A stretch of DNA of 64,000 nt from Synechococcus sp. RS9909 (GTDB taxonomy: Bacteria > Cyanobacteriota > Cyanobacteriia > PCC-6307 > Cyanobiaceae), in assembly GCF_014279595.1 (NCBI RefSeq), contig NZ_CP047943.1, positions 1,708,422 through 1,772,421 on the forward strand, written 5' to 3'. This document shows positions 7,682-16,909 of this stretch, one piece after another (the first letter of the stretch is position 1; each line of letters opens with the position of its first letter). The notes under the pieces were generated by a model. It ran no database searches. It worked only from the letters and a program-made list of their open reading frames with translations, and was not told where the DNA came from. The translations under genes and the position numbers were made by a program.

Positions 7682-8507
7682 GCCCCACGGTCAGCACCTG
7701 CCCAGGCTGCGGCTCGCCGTTGTCGGCCACCTCGAATGGGTGACCTTTCTGGCCGTCGATCAGCTCCCCCAAGCCGGGCTGATCAGCCGCGCCCATCGCA
7801 GCCTGGAGGAACCCGCCGGAGCTGGTGCCGTGGTGGCAGTGCAACTGGCGCAACTGTGCGGCGCCGAGGTGCTCTTTTTCACGGCGCTGGGGCGGGATGC
7901 CATCGGTGAGCGCAGCGAAGCGCGTCTGCGGGAGCTGGGGGTGACCCCCCAGATCGCCTGGCGCGATCAACCCACGCGCCGCGGTCTCAGCCTGGTGGAT
8001 GGGAGCAGTGATCGAGCCATCACCGTGATCGGCGAACGGCTCTCCCCCACCGCGGCCGATCCCCTGCCCTGGGAAGAGCTGGCCCACTGCGCTGGCGTGT
8101 TTGTGTCCGCCAGCGATACCGAAGGCTTGCGCTTGGCACGCCGCGCAGCGGTGCTCACGGCAACGCCACGGTTGCGCTTGCCGCTGCTGCTCAACGCTGG
8201 CGTGGTCCTCGATGCCCTGATCGGCAGCGGCCTCGATCCGAGTGAACAGATCCCCAAGGGTGCCCTCGCGCCTGCGCCGCGCCTGCAGATCACCACCGAG
8301 GGCGCCGACGGTGGCCTGCTGATCCCCGGTGGGCGCTTCTCCGCCGAGCCGCTTCCAGGGCCACTGGTGGAGTCTTACGGCTGTGGCGACAGCTTTGCAG
8401 CCGGTGTCACGGCAGGTCTGGCCGCCGGCTGGAGCGTGGCGGACAGTGTGCGTCTTGGCGCCCGGTGCGGCGCCACCTGCGCCACACGCTTCGGGCCCTA
8501 CGGCTGA
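7671..8507 (+). CDS. PfkB-family carbohydrate kinase
   Basis: A 278-residue protein of the ribokinase/PfkB superfamily. It has the substrate-binding GAGAVVAVQLAQLCG region and the C-terminal ATP/catalytic signature YGCGDSFAAGVTAGLA, whose Asp is the catalytic base. It transfers phosphate to a sugar or related substrate that cannot be named from sequence. It follows the beta-rich membrane protein after 12 bp and precedes katG. The length is slightly short for the family (about 300). Confidence 0.85.
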   Translation: MQSSPHGQHLPRLRLAVVGHLEWVTFLAVDQLPQAGLISRAHRSLEEPAGAGAVVAVQLAQLCGAEVLFFTALGRDAIGERSEARLRELGVTPQIAWRDQPTRRGLSLVDGSSDRAITVIGERLSPTAADPLPWEELAHCAGVFVSASDTEGLRLARRAAVLTATPRLRLPLLLNAGVVLDALIGSGLDPSEQIPKGALAPAPRLQITTEGADGGLLIPGGRFSAEPLPGPLVESYGCGDSFAAGVTAGLAAGWSVADSVRLGARCGATCATRFGPYG

Positions 8508-8577
8508 GCTTGGCGCGGTACCGCAGCTGTGCATAGCTTTCTGGTAGTGCCTCCCGAACCGCAGCGGTTGATCGAGC

Positions 8578-10770
8578 ATGTCGGAACTGCAATGCCCCTT
8601 CAGCGGCCACACCGGTGCCACCACACCAGCGGGCGGCACGCGCAACAGCCAGTGGTGGCCCGACCAGATCGACCTGGGGATCCTGCATCAGCACCACCCA
8701 GCCGCCAATCCACTCGGGGTTGATTTCGATTACCCCGCGGCCTTCGCCCAACTCGACTACGCCGCGCTCAAGGCCGACCTGAAGGCCCTGATGACCGACT
8801 CCCAGCCGTGGTGGCCCGCCGACTGGGGCCACTACGGCGGCTTGTTCATCCGCATGGCCTGGCACAGCGCCGGCACCTATCGCAGCGCCGACGGTCGCGG
8901 TGGAGCCGGCCATGGCAACCAGCGCTTCGCACCGCTGAACAGCTGGCCCGACAACACCAATCTCGACAAAGCCCGCCGCCTGCTCTGGCCGATCAAACAG
9001 CGCTACGGCAATGCCATCTCCTGGGCGGATCTGATCATCCTCACCGGCAACGTGGCCCTGGAATCCATGGGCTTCCGCACCCTGGGCTTTGCCGGCGGTC
9101 GCACCGACATCTGGCAGCCGGAAGAGGACGTGTTCTGGGGCAAAGAGACCCGCTGGCTTGCCGATGAACGCCACAGCGCCGATGGCCAGCTCGACAATCC
9201 ACTCGCGGCGGTGGAGATGGGCTTGATCTACGTCAACCCTGAAGGTCCGGAGGGGCACCCGGATCCGCTCGCTTCCGGCAAAGAGGTGCGTGACACCTTC
9301 GCGCGCATGGGCATGACCGTGGAGGAAACGGTCGCCCTGGTGGCCGGTGGTCACACCTTCGGCAAATGCCATGGCGCTGCCACAGCAGACCATCTGGAGG
9401 CCGAACCGGAAGGGGCGTCGCTGGAGGAACAGGGCCTCGGATGGCGCAACCGCTATGGCAGTGGCACGGCGGAACACACGATCACCAGCGGCATCGAAGG
9501 GGCCTGGAAACCCCATCCCACCCGCTGGGATCAGGGTTACTTCGAAATGATGTTCACCTACGAATGGGAGCTCACAAAGAGTCCGGCCGGTGCCTGGCAG
9601 TGGGTCGCCAAGGATGTAAAACCCGAGCACATGATCCCCGATGCCCACGTGGCCGGGAAAAGCGCAGCGCCGATCATGACCACAGCGGATCTCTCCCTGC
9701 GCCATGACCCGATCATGGCGCCGATCGCCCACCGCTTTCATCAAGACCAGGAGGCCTTCGCCGACACCTTTGCCCGCGCCTGGTTCAAACTCACCCACCG
9801 CGATCTCGGGCCACGCTCGCTCTACCTCGGCCCCGAGCAACCCGCCGAGGTGATGATCTGGCAAGACCCCCTGCCGGCGGTGGATCAGCCCCTGATCGAC
9901 GCCTCCGACGTGGCGGTGCTCAAACGGGAGATCCTGGAGCAGGGCCTCAGCATCGGCGCCCTGGCGGCCACGGCCTGGGGGGCCGCCTCCAGTTTCCGCA
10001 ACTCCGATCGCCGTGGCGGAGCCAATGGCGGCCGGATCCGGCTGTTACCGCAACGCACCTGGGAGGTGAATGATCCGGATCAGCTCAACAGCGTGCTCGG
10101 CGCCCTTGAGCAGGTGCAGCAGCGCTTCAACGCCAACAGCTCCGAGAGCCGGACGGTGTCGATGGCCGACCTGATCGTGCTGGCGGGTTGCGCCGCTGTG
10201 GAGCAGGCGGCCGCTGCCGGTGGGCATGCCATCAGCGTGCCCTTCCGTCCGGGTCGCACCGATGCGGGGCCAGAGCACACCGACACCGCCTCCTTCAACG
10301 CGCTCAAACCACTCGCGGATGGGTTCCGCAACTGGAAGCGCCAGGGTCTGCCGCTCCGCGACGAACAGCTCCTCGTCGATCGAGCCCAACTGCTCAACCT
10401 CAGCGCGCCGGAGATGACCGTGCTGGTGGCAGGCCTGCGGGTGCTGGGAGCCAACACTGGGGGCAATCGCCAGGGGGTCTTCACCGATCGCATCGGCGTG
10501 CTCAGCCCCGACTTCTGCACCAACCTGCTCGACATGGGCACGGTGTGGGCACCCACCAGCGAAGCGAAGGATGCCTATGAAGGGCGTGATCGAACCAGCG
10601 GATCCCTGCGTTGGACTGCCAGCCGCGTCGATCTGGTGTTCGGCTCCCACAGCCAGCTGCGCGCCATCATGGAGGTGTACGCCCAGAGCGACGGGAGGGA
10701 GCGCTTTGCGCGTGACTTCGTCAACGCCTGGGTGAAAGTGATGGAGCTCGACCGCTTCGATCTGCGCTGA
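8578..10770 (+). CDS. katG: Catalase-peroxidase
   Basis: A 730-residue bifunctional haem enzyme that breaks down hydrogen peroxide. The distal site [10 protein letters not shown] has Arg92, Trp95 and His96. Tyr218 (LIYVNPEGP) and Met244 (FARMGM) complete the Met-Tyr-Trp adduct needed for catalase activity. His259 in GGHTFGK is the proximal haem ligand and Trp317 (TRWDQ) the proximal tryptophan. The second, haem-less C-terminal domain is present and full length. The 3' end overlaps the convergent HIT gene by 50 bp. KatG is patchily distributed among picocyanobacteria. Confidence 0.98.
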   Translation: MSELQCPFSGHTGATTPAGGTRNSQWWPDQIDLGILHQHHPAANPLGVDFDYPAAFAQLDYAALKADLKALMTDSQPWWPADWGHYGGLFIRMAWHSAGTYRSADGRGGAGHGNQRFAPLNSWPDNTNLDKARRLLWPIKQRYGNAISWADLIILTGNVALESMGFRTLGFAGGRTDIWQPEEDVFWGKETRWLADERHSADGQLDNPLAAVEMGLIYVNPEGPEGHPDPLASGKEVRDTFARMGMTVEETVALVAGGHTFGKCHGAATADHLEAEPEGASLEEQGLGWRNRYGSGTAEHTITSGIEGAWKPHPTRWDQGYFEMMFTYEWELTKSPAGAWQWVAKDVKPEHMIPDAHVAGKSAAPIMTTADLSLRHDPIMAPIAHRFHQDQEAFADTFARAWFKLTHRDLGPRSLYLGPEQPAEVMIWQDPLPAVDQPLIDASDVAVLKREILEQGLSIGALAATAWGAASSFRNSDRRGGANGGRIRLLPQRTWEVNDPDQLNSVLGALEQVQQRFNANSSESRTVSMADLIVLAGCAAVEQAAAAGGHAISVPFRPGRTDAGPEHTDTASFNALKPLADGFRNWKRQGLPLRDEQLLVDRAQLLNLSAPEMTVLVAGLRVLGANTGGNRQGVFTDRIGVLSPDFCTNLLDMGTVWAPTSEAKDAYEGRDRTSGSLRWTASRVDLVFGSHSQLRAIMEVYAQSDGRERFARDFVNAWVKVMELDRFDLR

Positions 10771-11242
10771 GCGGCAACCAATCCGGCGCTTGCACGCGCT
10801 CTCGGGCTTGGTGGATCCAGGCCTGCACCGCCGCTGATTCGGCAGCAGGACGCTCTCCGGCCTCAACAGCGCGATAGTGATCGGCCACCGCCCAGGTGGT
10901 GGTCTGGAGATCCTCCCCATGGCGGGGGATCAGGTGGAGATGCAGATGGCGGGCACCCTCGCCAAAGGCGATCGCATACACCCGATCGCAGCGCGTGAGC
11001 TCTTGCACCAGCTGAGACGCCCTCTGCACCACCAGGCCCCAGGCCTGGGCTTCCTCAGCGGTGAAGTCGATCGGACCGCTCAGATGGCGCCGGGCATCGA
11101 GACAACACCACCCGAGCAACGGCGACGGCTGTGGATGATGGCGCAGCAACCAATGTGGATTGCGCCAGATTTCCATGGCATCCAGCTGCACCTGGTCCGC
11201 ATGCAGGGCGCAGATGCCACACGACAGTGTTGAAACAGGCAT
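10721..11242 (-). CDS. HIT-family nucleotide-binding protein
   Basis: A 173-residue protein with the histidine triad HLHLHLIP at residues 99-106 (His99, 101, 103), the nucleotide-phosphate-handling site of HIT hydrolases and transferases. An N-terminal CGICALH segment may bind zinc. Substrate is unknown. It begins a few bases downstream of the psbA terminator, so it may be transcribed independently or by read-through. Its last roughly 16 residues are encoded antisense to the conserved end of katG and are likely a non-conserved tail. Confidence 0.82.
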   Translation of the reverse strand: MPVSTLSCGICALHADQVQLDAMEIWRNPHWLLRHHPQPSPLLGWCCLDARRHLSGPIDFTAEEAQAWGLVVQRASQLVQELTRCDRVYAIAFGEGARHLHLHLIPRHGEDLQTTTWAVADHYRAVEAGERPAAESAAVQAWIHQARERVQAPDWLPLSADRSGRAPSLSPRR

Positions 11243-11246
11243 CAGT

Positions 11247-11275
11247 TAAAAAGCCCCCACCGTGCGGCAGGGGCT
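11247..11275 (-). terminator. Rho-independent terminator of psbA
   Basis: On the minus strand, about 30 bp after the psbA stop, AGCCCC pairs with GGGGCT (the inner bases partly extend the stem) around a GC-rich loop. A run of five T and then AA follows. Position, orientation and T-tract fit an intrinsic terminator for psbA mRNA. Confidence 0.85.
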
Positions 11276-11303
11276 GTTCCAATGCAACCGCGTGGAGCGC
11301 CGA

Positions 11304-12380
11304 TCAACCGATGGCGGGAGCCTGCAGAGCCACGGGGGTGGACTCAGCCGCAGCCAGGTCGAGGGGGAAGTTGTGAGCGTTACGCTCGTGCATCACTTCC
11401 ATGCCGAGGTTGGCGCGGTTCAGCACATCAGCCCAGGTGTTCAACACCCGGCCCTGGGCATCCAGAACCGATTGGTTGAAGTTGAAACCGTTCAGGTTGA
11501 AGGCCATGGTGCTGATGCCCATGGAGGTGAACCAGATGCCGACCACAGGCCAGGCAGCCAGGAAGAAGTGAAGGCTGCGGCTGTTGTTGAAGGAGGCGTA
11601 TTGGAAGATCAGGCGACCGAAATAACCGTGAGCAGCCACGATGTTGTAGGTCTCTTCCTCTTGACCGAACTTGTAGCCGTAGTTCTGGGACTCGCTCTCG
11701 GTGGTTTCACGCACCAGGGAGGAGGTCACCAGGGATCCGTGCATGGCGGAGAACAGGGAGCCACCGAACACACCGGCCACACCCAGCATGTGGAAGGGGT
11801 GCATCAGGATGTTGTGCTCAGCCTGGAACACCAGCATGAAGTTGAAGGTGCCGGAGATGCCGAGGGGCATGCCGTCGGAGAAGGAACCCTGACCGAAGGG
11901 ATAGATCAGGAAGACCGCAAAGGCGGCCGAGAGCGGTGCGCTGTAAGCAACGCAGATCCAGGGACGCATGCCGAGGCGGTAGGAGAGTTCCCACTGCCGG
12001 CCCATGTAGGCGGAAATGCCGATCAGGAAGTGAAAGACCACCAGCTGGTAAGGACCGCCGTTGTAGAGCCACTCATCGAGGGAGGCCGCTTCCCAGATGG
12101 GATAGAAGTGCAGGCCGATGGCGTTTGAGGAGGGCACAACAGCACCGGAGATGATGTTGTTGCCATAGATCAGGGAGCCGGCGACGGGCTCACGGATACC
12201 ATCGATGTCCACCGCTGGAGCAGCGATGAACGCGATGATGAAGCAGGTGGTAGCAGCCAGCAGACAGGGAATCATCAGCACACCGAACCAACCCACATAA
12301 ATGCGGTTGTTGGTGTCGGTGACCCACTGACAGAAGTTTTCCCAGCTGCTGAGGCGACCGCTGCGAATGGCAGTAGCCAT
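11304..12380 (-). CDS. psbA: Photosystem II reaction-centre protein D1 (D1:1-type, Gln130)
   Basis: A 358-residue D1 protein in the thylakoid membrane, binding P680, pheophytin, QB and the manganese cluster. Tyr-Z lies in the CVAYSAP region's downstream helix, and the C-terminus retains the [13 protein letters not shown] ligand segment. A removable tail follows DLA. The sequence has one fewer N-terminal residue than the standard numbering. The residue equivalent to 130 is Gln (MGRQWELSY), marking the low-light/standard D1:1 isoform rather than the high-light Glu130 form. It is transcribed alone, with a terminator at 11247-11275 and a 154-bp upstream region. Confidence 0.99.
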   Translation of the reverse strand: MATAIRSGRLSSWENFCQWVTDTNNRIYVGWFGVLMIPCLLAATTCFIIAFIAAPAVDIDGIREPVAGSLIYGNNIISGAVVPSSNAIGLHFYPIWEAASLDEWLYNGGPYQLVVFHFLIGISAYMGRQWELSYRLGMRPWICVAYSAPLSAAFAVFLIYPFGQGSFSDGMPLGISGTFNFMLVFQAEHNILMHPFHMLGVAGVFGGSLFSAMHGSLVTSSLVRETTESESQNYGYKFGQEEETYNIVAAHGYFGRLIFQYASFNNSRSLHFFLAAWPVVGIWFTSMGISTMAFNLNGFNFNQSVLDAQGRVLNTWADVLNRANLGMEVMHERNAHNFPLDLAAAESTPVALQAPAIG

Positions 12381-12534
12381 AGAACAACAGATGAAAAGGA
12401 CGGATCCACCCGGCCACCGCCACTGGCAGCAGAAGGGCAGGTCTTAAGGGTATGGAAAGGTATCGTGTTTTCCTGAAAAACACAGATTTCGAGTCATGCC
12501 TAAAGAGAACTTCATGAAGCGCTTCATCAAGCCT
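12381..12534 (-). promoter_or_regulatory. psbA upstream region with two perfect inverted repeats
   Basis: This 154-bp gap holds the psbA promoter and leader. Two perfect inverted repeats are visible: a 7-bp stem GTGTTTT/AAAACAC with a 5-bp spacer at 12465-12483, and a 14-bp palindrome ATGAAGCGCTTCAT at 12514-12527. The second is flanked by two TTCATGAA palindromes (12511-12518 and 12534-12541). I could not assign -35/-10 boxes with confidence. The distal palindromes could also serve 3'-end formation for the upstream minus-strand gene. Confidence 0.5.
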
Positions 12535-13875
12535 TCATGAACTTTTGATGCGCAAGTTTGCAGTCTGGGCGCTCATCCATTCGCGGGCCTGCTGCAGAAA
12601 ACCATTCCAATCAAGCCGTTCCCGTTCCGCCGCACGGGCCACCAGCAGGGGAGCCTGTTGCTTCAACAACGCCAGATCGGGCTCAGCCACCCCTGCATTG
12701 AGGGCCATCCAATCGGCCATCGACGCACCCACCACCCGGGTGAGATAGGCGGCGCAGAGGGCCTGGAGCGCACCAGCAGCCAGCCAGCTGCCGCCATCAA
12801 GCTTGGCGAAGCCGAGCAGGGCCTGGCCACTCCACTCCACCACGCCCTGCGCCAGGGCAGCGGCCGCGAGATGGCGCGCCGCCACCTGCAGCACCTCGGA
12901 GCTCCAGGGGCAATCCCACACCTGGGCCATCTCCCGCAGCATCAGGCCATTGCCAACGGCCACGGCCACCAGATCCCCACTGGGCAATGGCGACACCACC
13001 ACCGCACCTGCCACCAGCCATTGGCTGCGCTGCAGCAAGCTGCGAAACCGTTCGCGACGTCGCTGCTCGAGCTCAGCCTGCCAGCGCTGATGCAGGCGGG
13101 CCAGAAGCCGCTGCCGCGTGGCATCGAGGCTTCGTTGCGGTTGCTGGAGGAGGCGACGCAAGGGCTGCAGCAACGGACGCAGCGCCGTCGGCGTGCCGTC
13201 CCAGATCAGGAGGCGATCGTGCCACCGCTCCGGCAACTGGGCGCGCAGGTCCGCTTCTGCGCCGGCGTTGCGCTCCACCAGCAGCCAGGCGGGCTGATCG
13301 TCAGCGATCTGCTCCAGACGCAGGAAGTCGGCCGCGCGCAGGGGCAACGGCAGGAGAAACAGCAGGGCGTCCTGGTGCTCCAGGGCATCGGGCAGGGTCC
13401 AGCGGCCCGTGTTGGTGGTGAGCGGGTGAGCCAGCGACAGCTGCAGCGGGCTGGGGCCGGCCAGGGCCTGCTCGAGCCGCTGGCGCTCAGGCAAGGCCAC
13501 GCCGGCCGAGGCCACAACCGCGATCGCAAGGGGGCCGGAACGCTCCAGCAACGCATCGAGCTGACGCTGGCGTTCCTCCCGGGCCCCAGACGCTTCCAGT
13601 GGCTCCTCGAGGCGATCGAACTGATCGAGCACATCGCGGCAGCGCTGCACCCAGCCGGGAAGGGTGCTGGGGGCCTGAAACCTGGCGGCCGCCGCAGGCC
13701 GGCTCAACCACCACACACCGGCACCGACCACCACCACGCCGAGGCCACCCCCGGGAAGATGCAACACGTCGGCGCAGACCCACTGACCGAACAAGAGGCT
13801 TCCGCCCGCCCAAAGCAAGGTTTGGCCCTTCACCGGAAGCCAGTTCAGAGAACCCAGCGACGGCACCGGAAGCAT
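12535..13875 (-). CDS. YcjF/DUF697-family membrane protein with degenerate GTPase-like domain
   Basis: A 446-residue protein. Two N-terminal membrane segments (about residues 18-57) are followed by a charged helical region, a domain arranged like a small GTPase, and a C-terminal DUF697 domain (VVVSPLPSGDLVAVAVGNGLML, then MAQVWDCPW). The expected P-loop position reads AIAVVASAGVALPERQRL, with no GxxxxGK[ST], so nucleotide binding is doubtful. Similar fusions are widespread in cyanobacteria; function is unknown. The gene lies upstream of psbA on the same strand. Confidence 0.72.
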   Translation of the reverse strand: MLPVPSLGSLNWLPVKGQTLLWAGGSLLFGQWVCADVLHLPGGGLGVVVVGAGVWWLSRPAAAARFQAPSTLPGWVQRCRDVLDQFDRLEEPLEASGAREERQRQLDALLERSGPLAIAVVASAGVALPERQRLEQALAGPSPLQLSLAHPLTTNTGRWTLPDALEHQDALLFLLPLPLRAADFLRLEQIADDQPAWLLVERNAGAEADLRAQLPERWHDRLLIWDGTPTALRPLLQPLRRLLQQPQRSLDATRQRLLARLHQRWQAELEQRRRERFRSLLQRSQWLVAGAVVVSPLPSGDLVAVAVGNGLMLREMAQVWDCPWSSEVLQVAARHLAAAALAQGVVEWSGQALLGFAKLDGGSWLAAGALQALCAAYLTRVVGASMADWMALNAGVAEPDLALLKQQAPLLVARAAERERLDWNGFLQQAREWMSAQTANLRIKSS

Positions 13876-14028
13876 GGGGAGTTGTCTGAAGACCCGGCCT
13901 TCCTAGCTCAACCCCGGCACGCACACCAGGTCACACCAGCGCAAACCGCTGGGCGGCAGGCAATCCGACCCCGGCGCTGCACCGCAGCTCGGGGTGCTCC
14001 ATAGCCTGGAAGCACCAGCCACCTCCGG

Positions 14029-14934
14029 ATGATCACCGACCGTCGCACCGAGGTGAAACGGGTGTTGCTCGCAGCCCTGGTGATCAACCTGAGCATGACC
14101 GGCCTGAAGCTGGTGCTCGGCCTGATCAGCGGCTCCCTCGCCGTGGTGGCTGACGCCATGCACAGCGCCACAGACGCCCTCTCCAGCCTGATGGGGCTTC
14201 TCACCAACAGCCTGTCGGATCCCCATCCGGATCGGGACCATCCCTACGGCCATGAGAAATACGAAGCGGTCGGCGCCCTGGCGATCGCCGGTTTCATCCT
14301 CTTCACCGCCCTGGAAATCCTGATCAGCGCTGGGGAGCGACTGCTCGACGGTCTGCCAGCCCTGCGCATCAATGGTCCGGAACTGTTCCTGCTCCTGCTG
14401 GTGCTGCTGTTCAACCTGGGCCTGGCCAGCTACGAGCGGCGGGAAGGTCGCCGCCTGCAGAGTCAGCTCCTGCTCGCCGACGCCCGCCACACCACCAGCG
14501 ACATCTGGACCACGGTGATCGTGCTGGTGGGTCTCACCGGCGCCTGGTGGTTCCAGGTGAACTGGTTGGATGTCGCCCTGGCCGTGCCCCTGGTGGTGTT
14601 GCTGCTGCGGGTGTGCTGGCAGGTGCTCCGCGCCAATCTGCCCTGGCTGGTGGATCACATCGCCATCGCCCCTGAGGCGATTCATGAACAGGCGATGGCC
14701 GTGCCGGGAGTGCTCAATTGCCACGACATCGCCAGCCGCGGCGTGCTCGGCCAACGCGTCTTCATCGACATGCACATGGTGGTGGACGCCGATGATCTGC
14801 CCACGGCCCACAGGATCACCGAAATGGTGGAGGAGCGTCTGGAGAGTCGCTTCGGACCGGTGCGCTGCACCATCCACCTGGAGCCCCGCGATTACGCCGA
14901 ACAACACATCACCTTCCGGGGCGCCCACGGCTGA
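14029..14934 (+). CDS. Cation diffusion facilitator (CDF) metal exporter
   Basis: A 301-residue protein with six predicted membrane helices and a C-terminal cytoplasmic domain. The TM2 site ADAMHSATD gives His45 and Asp49; the TM5 site ADARHTTSD gives His154 and Asp158. This HD-HD tetrad is typical of zinc-transporting CDFs, whereas manganese transporters usually have D-D sites, so Zn2+ (perhaps Co2+) efflux is the likely role. The divergent neighbour is the DUF697 gene, 153 bp away. A tandem repeat starts at its stop codon. Confidence 0.9.
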   Translation: MITDRRTEVKRVLLAALVINLSMTGLKLVLGLISGSLAVVADAMHSATDALSSLMGLLTNSLSDPHPDRDHPYGHEKYEAVGALAIAGFILFTALEILISAGERLLDGLPALRINGPELFLLLLVLLFNLGLASYERREGRRLQSQLLLADARHTTSDIWTTVIVLVGLTGAWWFQVNWLDVALAVPLVVLLLRVCWQVLRANLPWLVDHIAIAPEAIHEQAMAVPGVLNCHDIASRGVLGQRVFIDMHMVVDADDLPTAHRITEMVEERLESRFGPVRCTIHLEPRDYAEQHITFRGAHG

Positions 14935-14966
14935 CTGATCCGCTGACTGATCCACTGACTGGGCCG
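14931..14966 (+). repeat. Three 12-bp tandem units at the 3' end of the CDF gene
   Basis: Units ctgactgatccg, ctgactgatcca and ctgactgggccg run head to tail. The first contains the CDF stop codon. The third copy is diverged. No hairpin or T-run accompanies them, so they look like slippage products rather than a terminator. Confidence 0.8.
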
Positions 14967-15046
14967 GTCGTCAGGGCGGCGCGACCGGGCACCGTCAGGC
15001 CCCCGGTGATGCGTCACACTTGCCCCTGGTTGCAAGGCCTCAGGCC

Positions 15047-15655
15047 ATGACGGATTCCTACGGCGATTCCCAGACGTTTGCGGGTGAGGGTGACACGGGT
15101 CGCGGTCGCGGCCAGGAGGAGGGTGGTCGCCGAGGCGGCTTCCGTGGCGGTGGCGCTGGACGTGGCCAGGGCAACCGGGAGGGCGGTGGCTTCCGCATTC
15201 GCCTGAGCGATAACGAAATGCGCGCCACCCGGGCGCTTCAGGAGGCCTTCAATCTCCGCTCCACCGTGGCCGTGCTCGGCTTTGCCGTGCGCACCCTCGG
15301 CCAGATGCTCGAAGACGGTGAGCTGGATGCCCTGGTGGAGCAGCAGCGCTCCCAGGCCCCCCGCGGCGCTGGACGCCGGGAGGACGGACGCGGTGAAGGC
15401 CGTGATGGTGGCCGGGGCGGCTGGCGGGGCGAAGGCGGCCGGGGCGAAGGAGGTCGCGGCTCCAGGCCTGACCCCTTCGCCCGCCCGGCCAAACCGCAAC
15501 CGGCCGCGCCTGAGCCCGACGTGGAGGTGAGTGACGCAGAGGCTGTTGAAGCTGACACCACTGTTGAAGCTGACACGGCTGTCGACGCTGACACGGCTGT
15601 CGACGCTGACACGGCTGTCGAGGCTGACACCGACACCAGGACCGACGAGGCCTGA
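15047..15655 (+). CDS. RGG/RG-rich low-complexity protein with conserved core and acidic repeat tail
   Basis: A 202-residue protein with three parts. First is an Arg/Gly-rich N-terminus (RRGGFRGGGAGRGQ). Next is a conserved, probably helical core (about residues 48-98: LSDNEMRATRALQEAFNLRS through QMLEDGELDALVEQ). Last is a second RG-rich stretch leading to an acidic tail of six-residue repeats (E/D-A-D-T-x-V). RG-rich regions commonly bind RNA and can drive condensation, but this is inference. The ATG at 15047 is preferred over an in-frame start at 15020. It ends 4 bp before trpS, so the pair is probably an operon. Confidence 0.75.
   Translation: MTDSYGDSQTFAGEGDTGRGRGQEEGGRRGGFRGGGAGRGQGNREGGGFRIRLSDNEMRATRALQEAFNLRSTVAVLGFAVRTLGQMLEDGELDALVEQQRSQAPRGAGRREDGRGEGRDGGRGGWRGEGGRGEGGRGSRPDPFARPAKPQPAAPEPDVEVSDAEAVEADTTVEADTAVDADTAVDADTAVEADTDTRTDEA
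15548..15637 (+). repeat. Five 18-bp tandem coding repeats (acidic tail of RG-rich protein)
   Basis: Five units of 18 bp (15548, 15566, 15584, 15602, 15620) encode (E/D)ADT(T/A/D)x. Units 3 and 4 are identical. The in-frame period means copy number can vary without breaking the gene. Confidence 0.92.
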
Positions 15656-15659
15656 GGCG

Positions 15660-16673
15660 ATGGCACGGTCGCGTGTTCTCTCCGGGGTGCAGCCCACCGG
15701 CGCCTTGCACCTCGGCAACTGGCTGGGGGCCATTCGCAACTGGGTGGACCTCCAGCACGACCACGACACCTTCTTCTGTGTGGTGGATCTGCATGCGATC
15801 ACCGTGCCCCATGACCCGACCCGCCTGGCGGACGACACGCTCAACACGGCAGCGCTCTATCTCGCCTGCGGCATCGATCCCGCGGTCAGCACGGTGTTCG
15901 TGCAGAGCCATGTCGCCGCCCATGCCGAGCTCTGCTGGCTGCTCAACTGCGTCACACCGCTCAACTGGCTGGAACGGATGATCCAGTTCAAAGAGAAGGC
16001 CGTCAAACAGGGCGACAACGTGTCGGTGGGGTTGCTGGATTACCCGGTGTTGATGGCCGCCGACATCCTTCTCTATGACGCTGACCTGGTGCCGGTGGGA
16101 GAAGACCAGAAGCAACACCTGGAACTGGCGCGCGACATCGCCCAGCAACGCATCAATGCCCGTTTCGGCTCCGAGGAGTCGCCGGTGCTCAAGGTGCCTC
16201 AGCCCCTGATTCTCAGGGATGGGGCCCGGGTGATGAGCCTCACCGACGGTCGCAACAAGATGAGCAAAAGCGACCCGAACGAAGGCAGCCGCATCAACCT
16301 GCTCGACCCGCCCGAACTGATCACCAAGAAGATCAAACGGGCCAAGACCGATCCCCAGATGGGCCTGGAATTCGGCAATCCGGAGCGACCGGAAACCGAC
16401 AACCTTCTCGGCCTTTACGCCATTCTCAGCGGCCTCGGCCGCGATGCCGCAGGGGCGGAGTGCGCCGCGATGGGCTGGGGCCGCTTCAAACCTCTGCTGG
16501 CCGAGGCGACTGTGGCGGCCCTGGAGCCGATTCAGGCCCGGCACCGGGAGCTGCTGGATGATCGCGCCGAACTGGAACAGGTGCTGCAGCAAGGACGCGA
16601 ACGCGCTCAGACCGTGGCGACCTCCACCGTGGAGCGGGTGCGCCAGCAGCTGGGCTTCCTGCCAGCCCGCTGA
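15660..16673 (+). CDS. trpS: Tryptophanyl-tRNA synthetase
   Basis: A 337-residue class I aminoacyl-tRNA synthetase charging tRNA-Trp. The HIGH-type motif is GALHLGNWLGA near residue 15, and the KMSKS motif NKMSKSDPN lies near residue 203. The length matches bacterial TrpRS (about 334). The true start is the ATG at 15660; the longer frame from 15531 overlaps the RG-rich gene and has no homology. The 4-bp gap to the upstream stop suggests coupling. Confidence 0.97.
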   Translation: MARSRVLSGVQPTGALHLGNWLGAIRNWVDLQHDHDTFFCVVDLHAITVPHDPTRLADDTLNTAALYLACGIDPAVSTVFVQSHVAAHAELCWLLNCVTPLNWLERMIQFKEKAVKQGDNVSVGLLDYPVLMAADILLYDADLVPVGEDQKQHLELARDIAQQRINARFGSEESPVLKVPQPLILRDGARVMSLTDGRNKMSKSDPNEGSRINLLDPPELITKKIKRAKTDPQMGLEFGNPERPETDNLLGLYAILSGLGRDAAGAECAAMGWGRFKPLLAEATVAALEPIQARHRELLDDRAELEQVLQQGRERAQTVATSTVERVRQQLGFLPAR

Positions 16674-16909
16674 TCAGTGCTACGGCATCACAAAAGTTTC
16701 ACTGATCATTAAAACTTCCTGAGGGGATTCCCTGGCCCGCGGGGGTCCAACCCCAGGATGTTCGCGCTGCCAACGGGTCTCATGGGTCTCAAGCGCGCCG
16801 TGACTGGCGCTTGGTCCGCTTAGGCACATCCGATCAACGCCGTCAAGACCGGTCGTGCTCCCCTCGTCACCATCCCAGGCCGGCCTTCAGGGTATGGGGC
16901 CCTCGATGG

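Noticed and set aside
12658..14004. Open frame of 448 codons on the + strand
   Set aside because: It is antisense to the DUF697 gene, which has recognisable membrane and DUF697 segments; the + frame shows none.
16758..16826. Small 22-codon open frame and a 7-bp hairpin (16790-16813) between trpS and the lysozyme-like gene
   Set aside because: The frame has no ribosome site or match to a known photosystem small subunit, and the hairpin lacks a T-run, so neither is supported as a feature.
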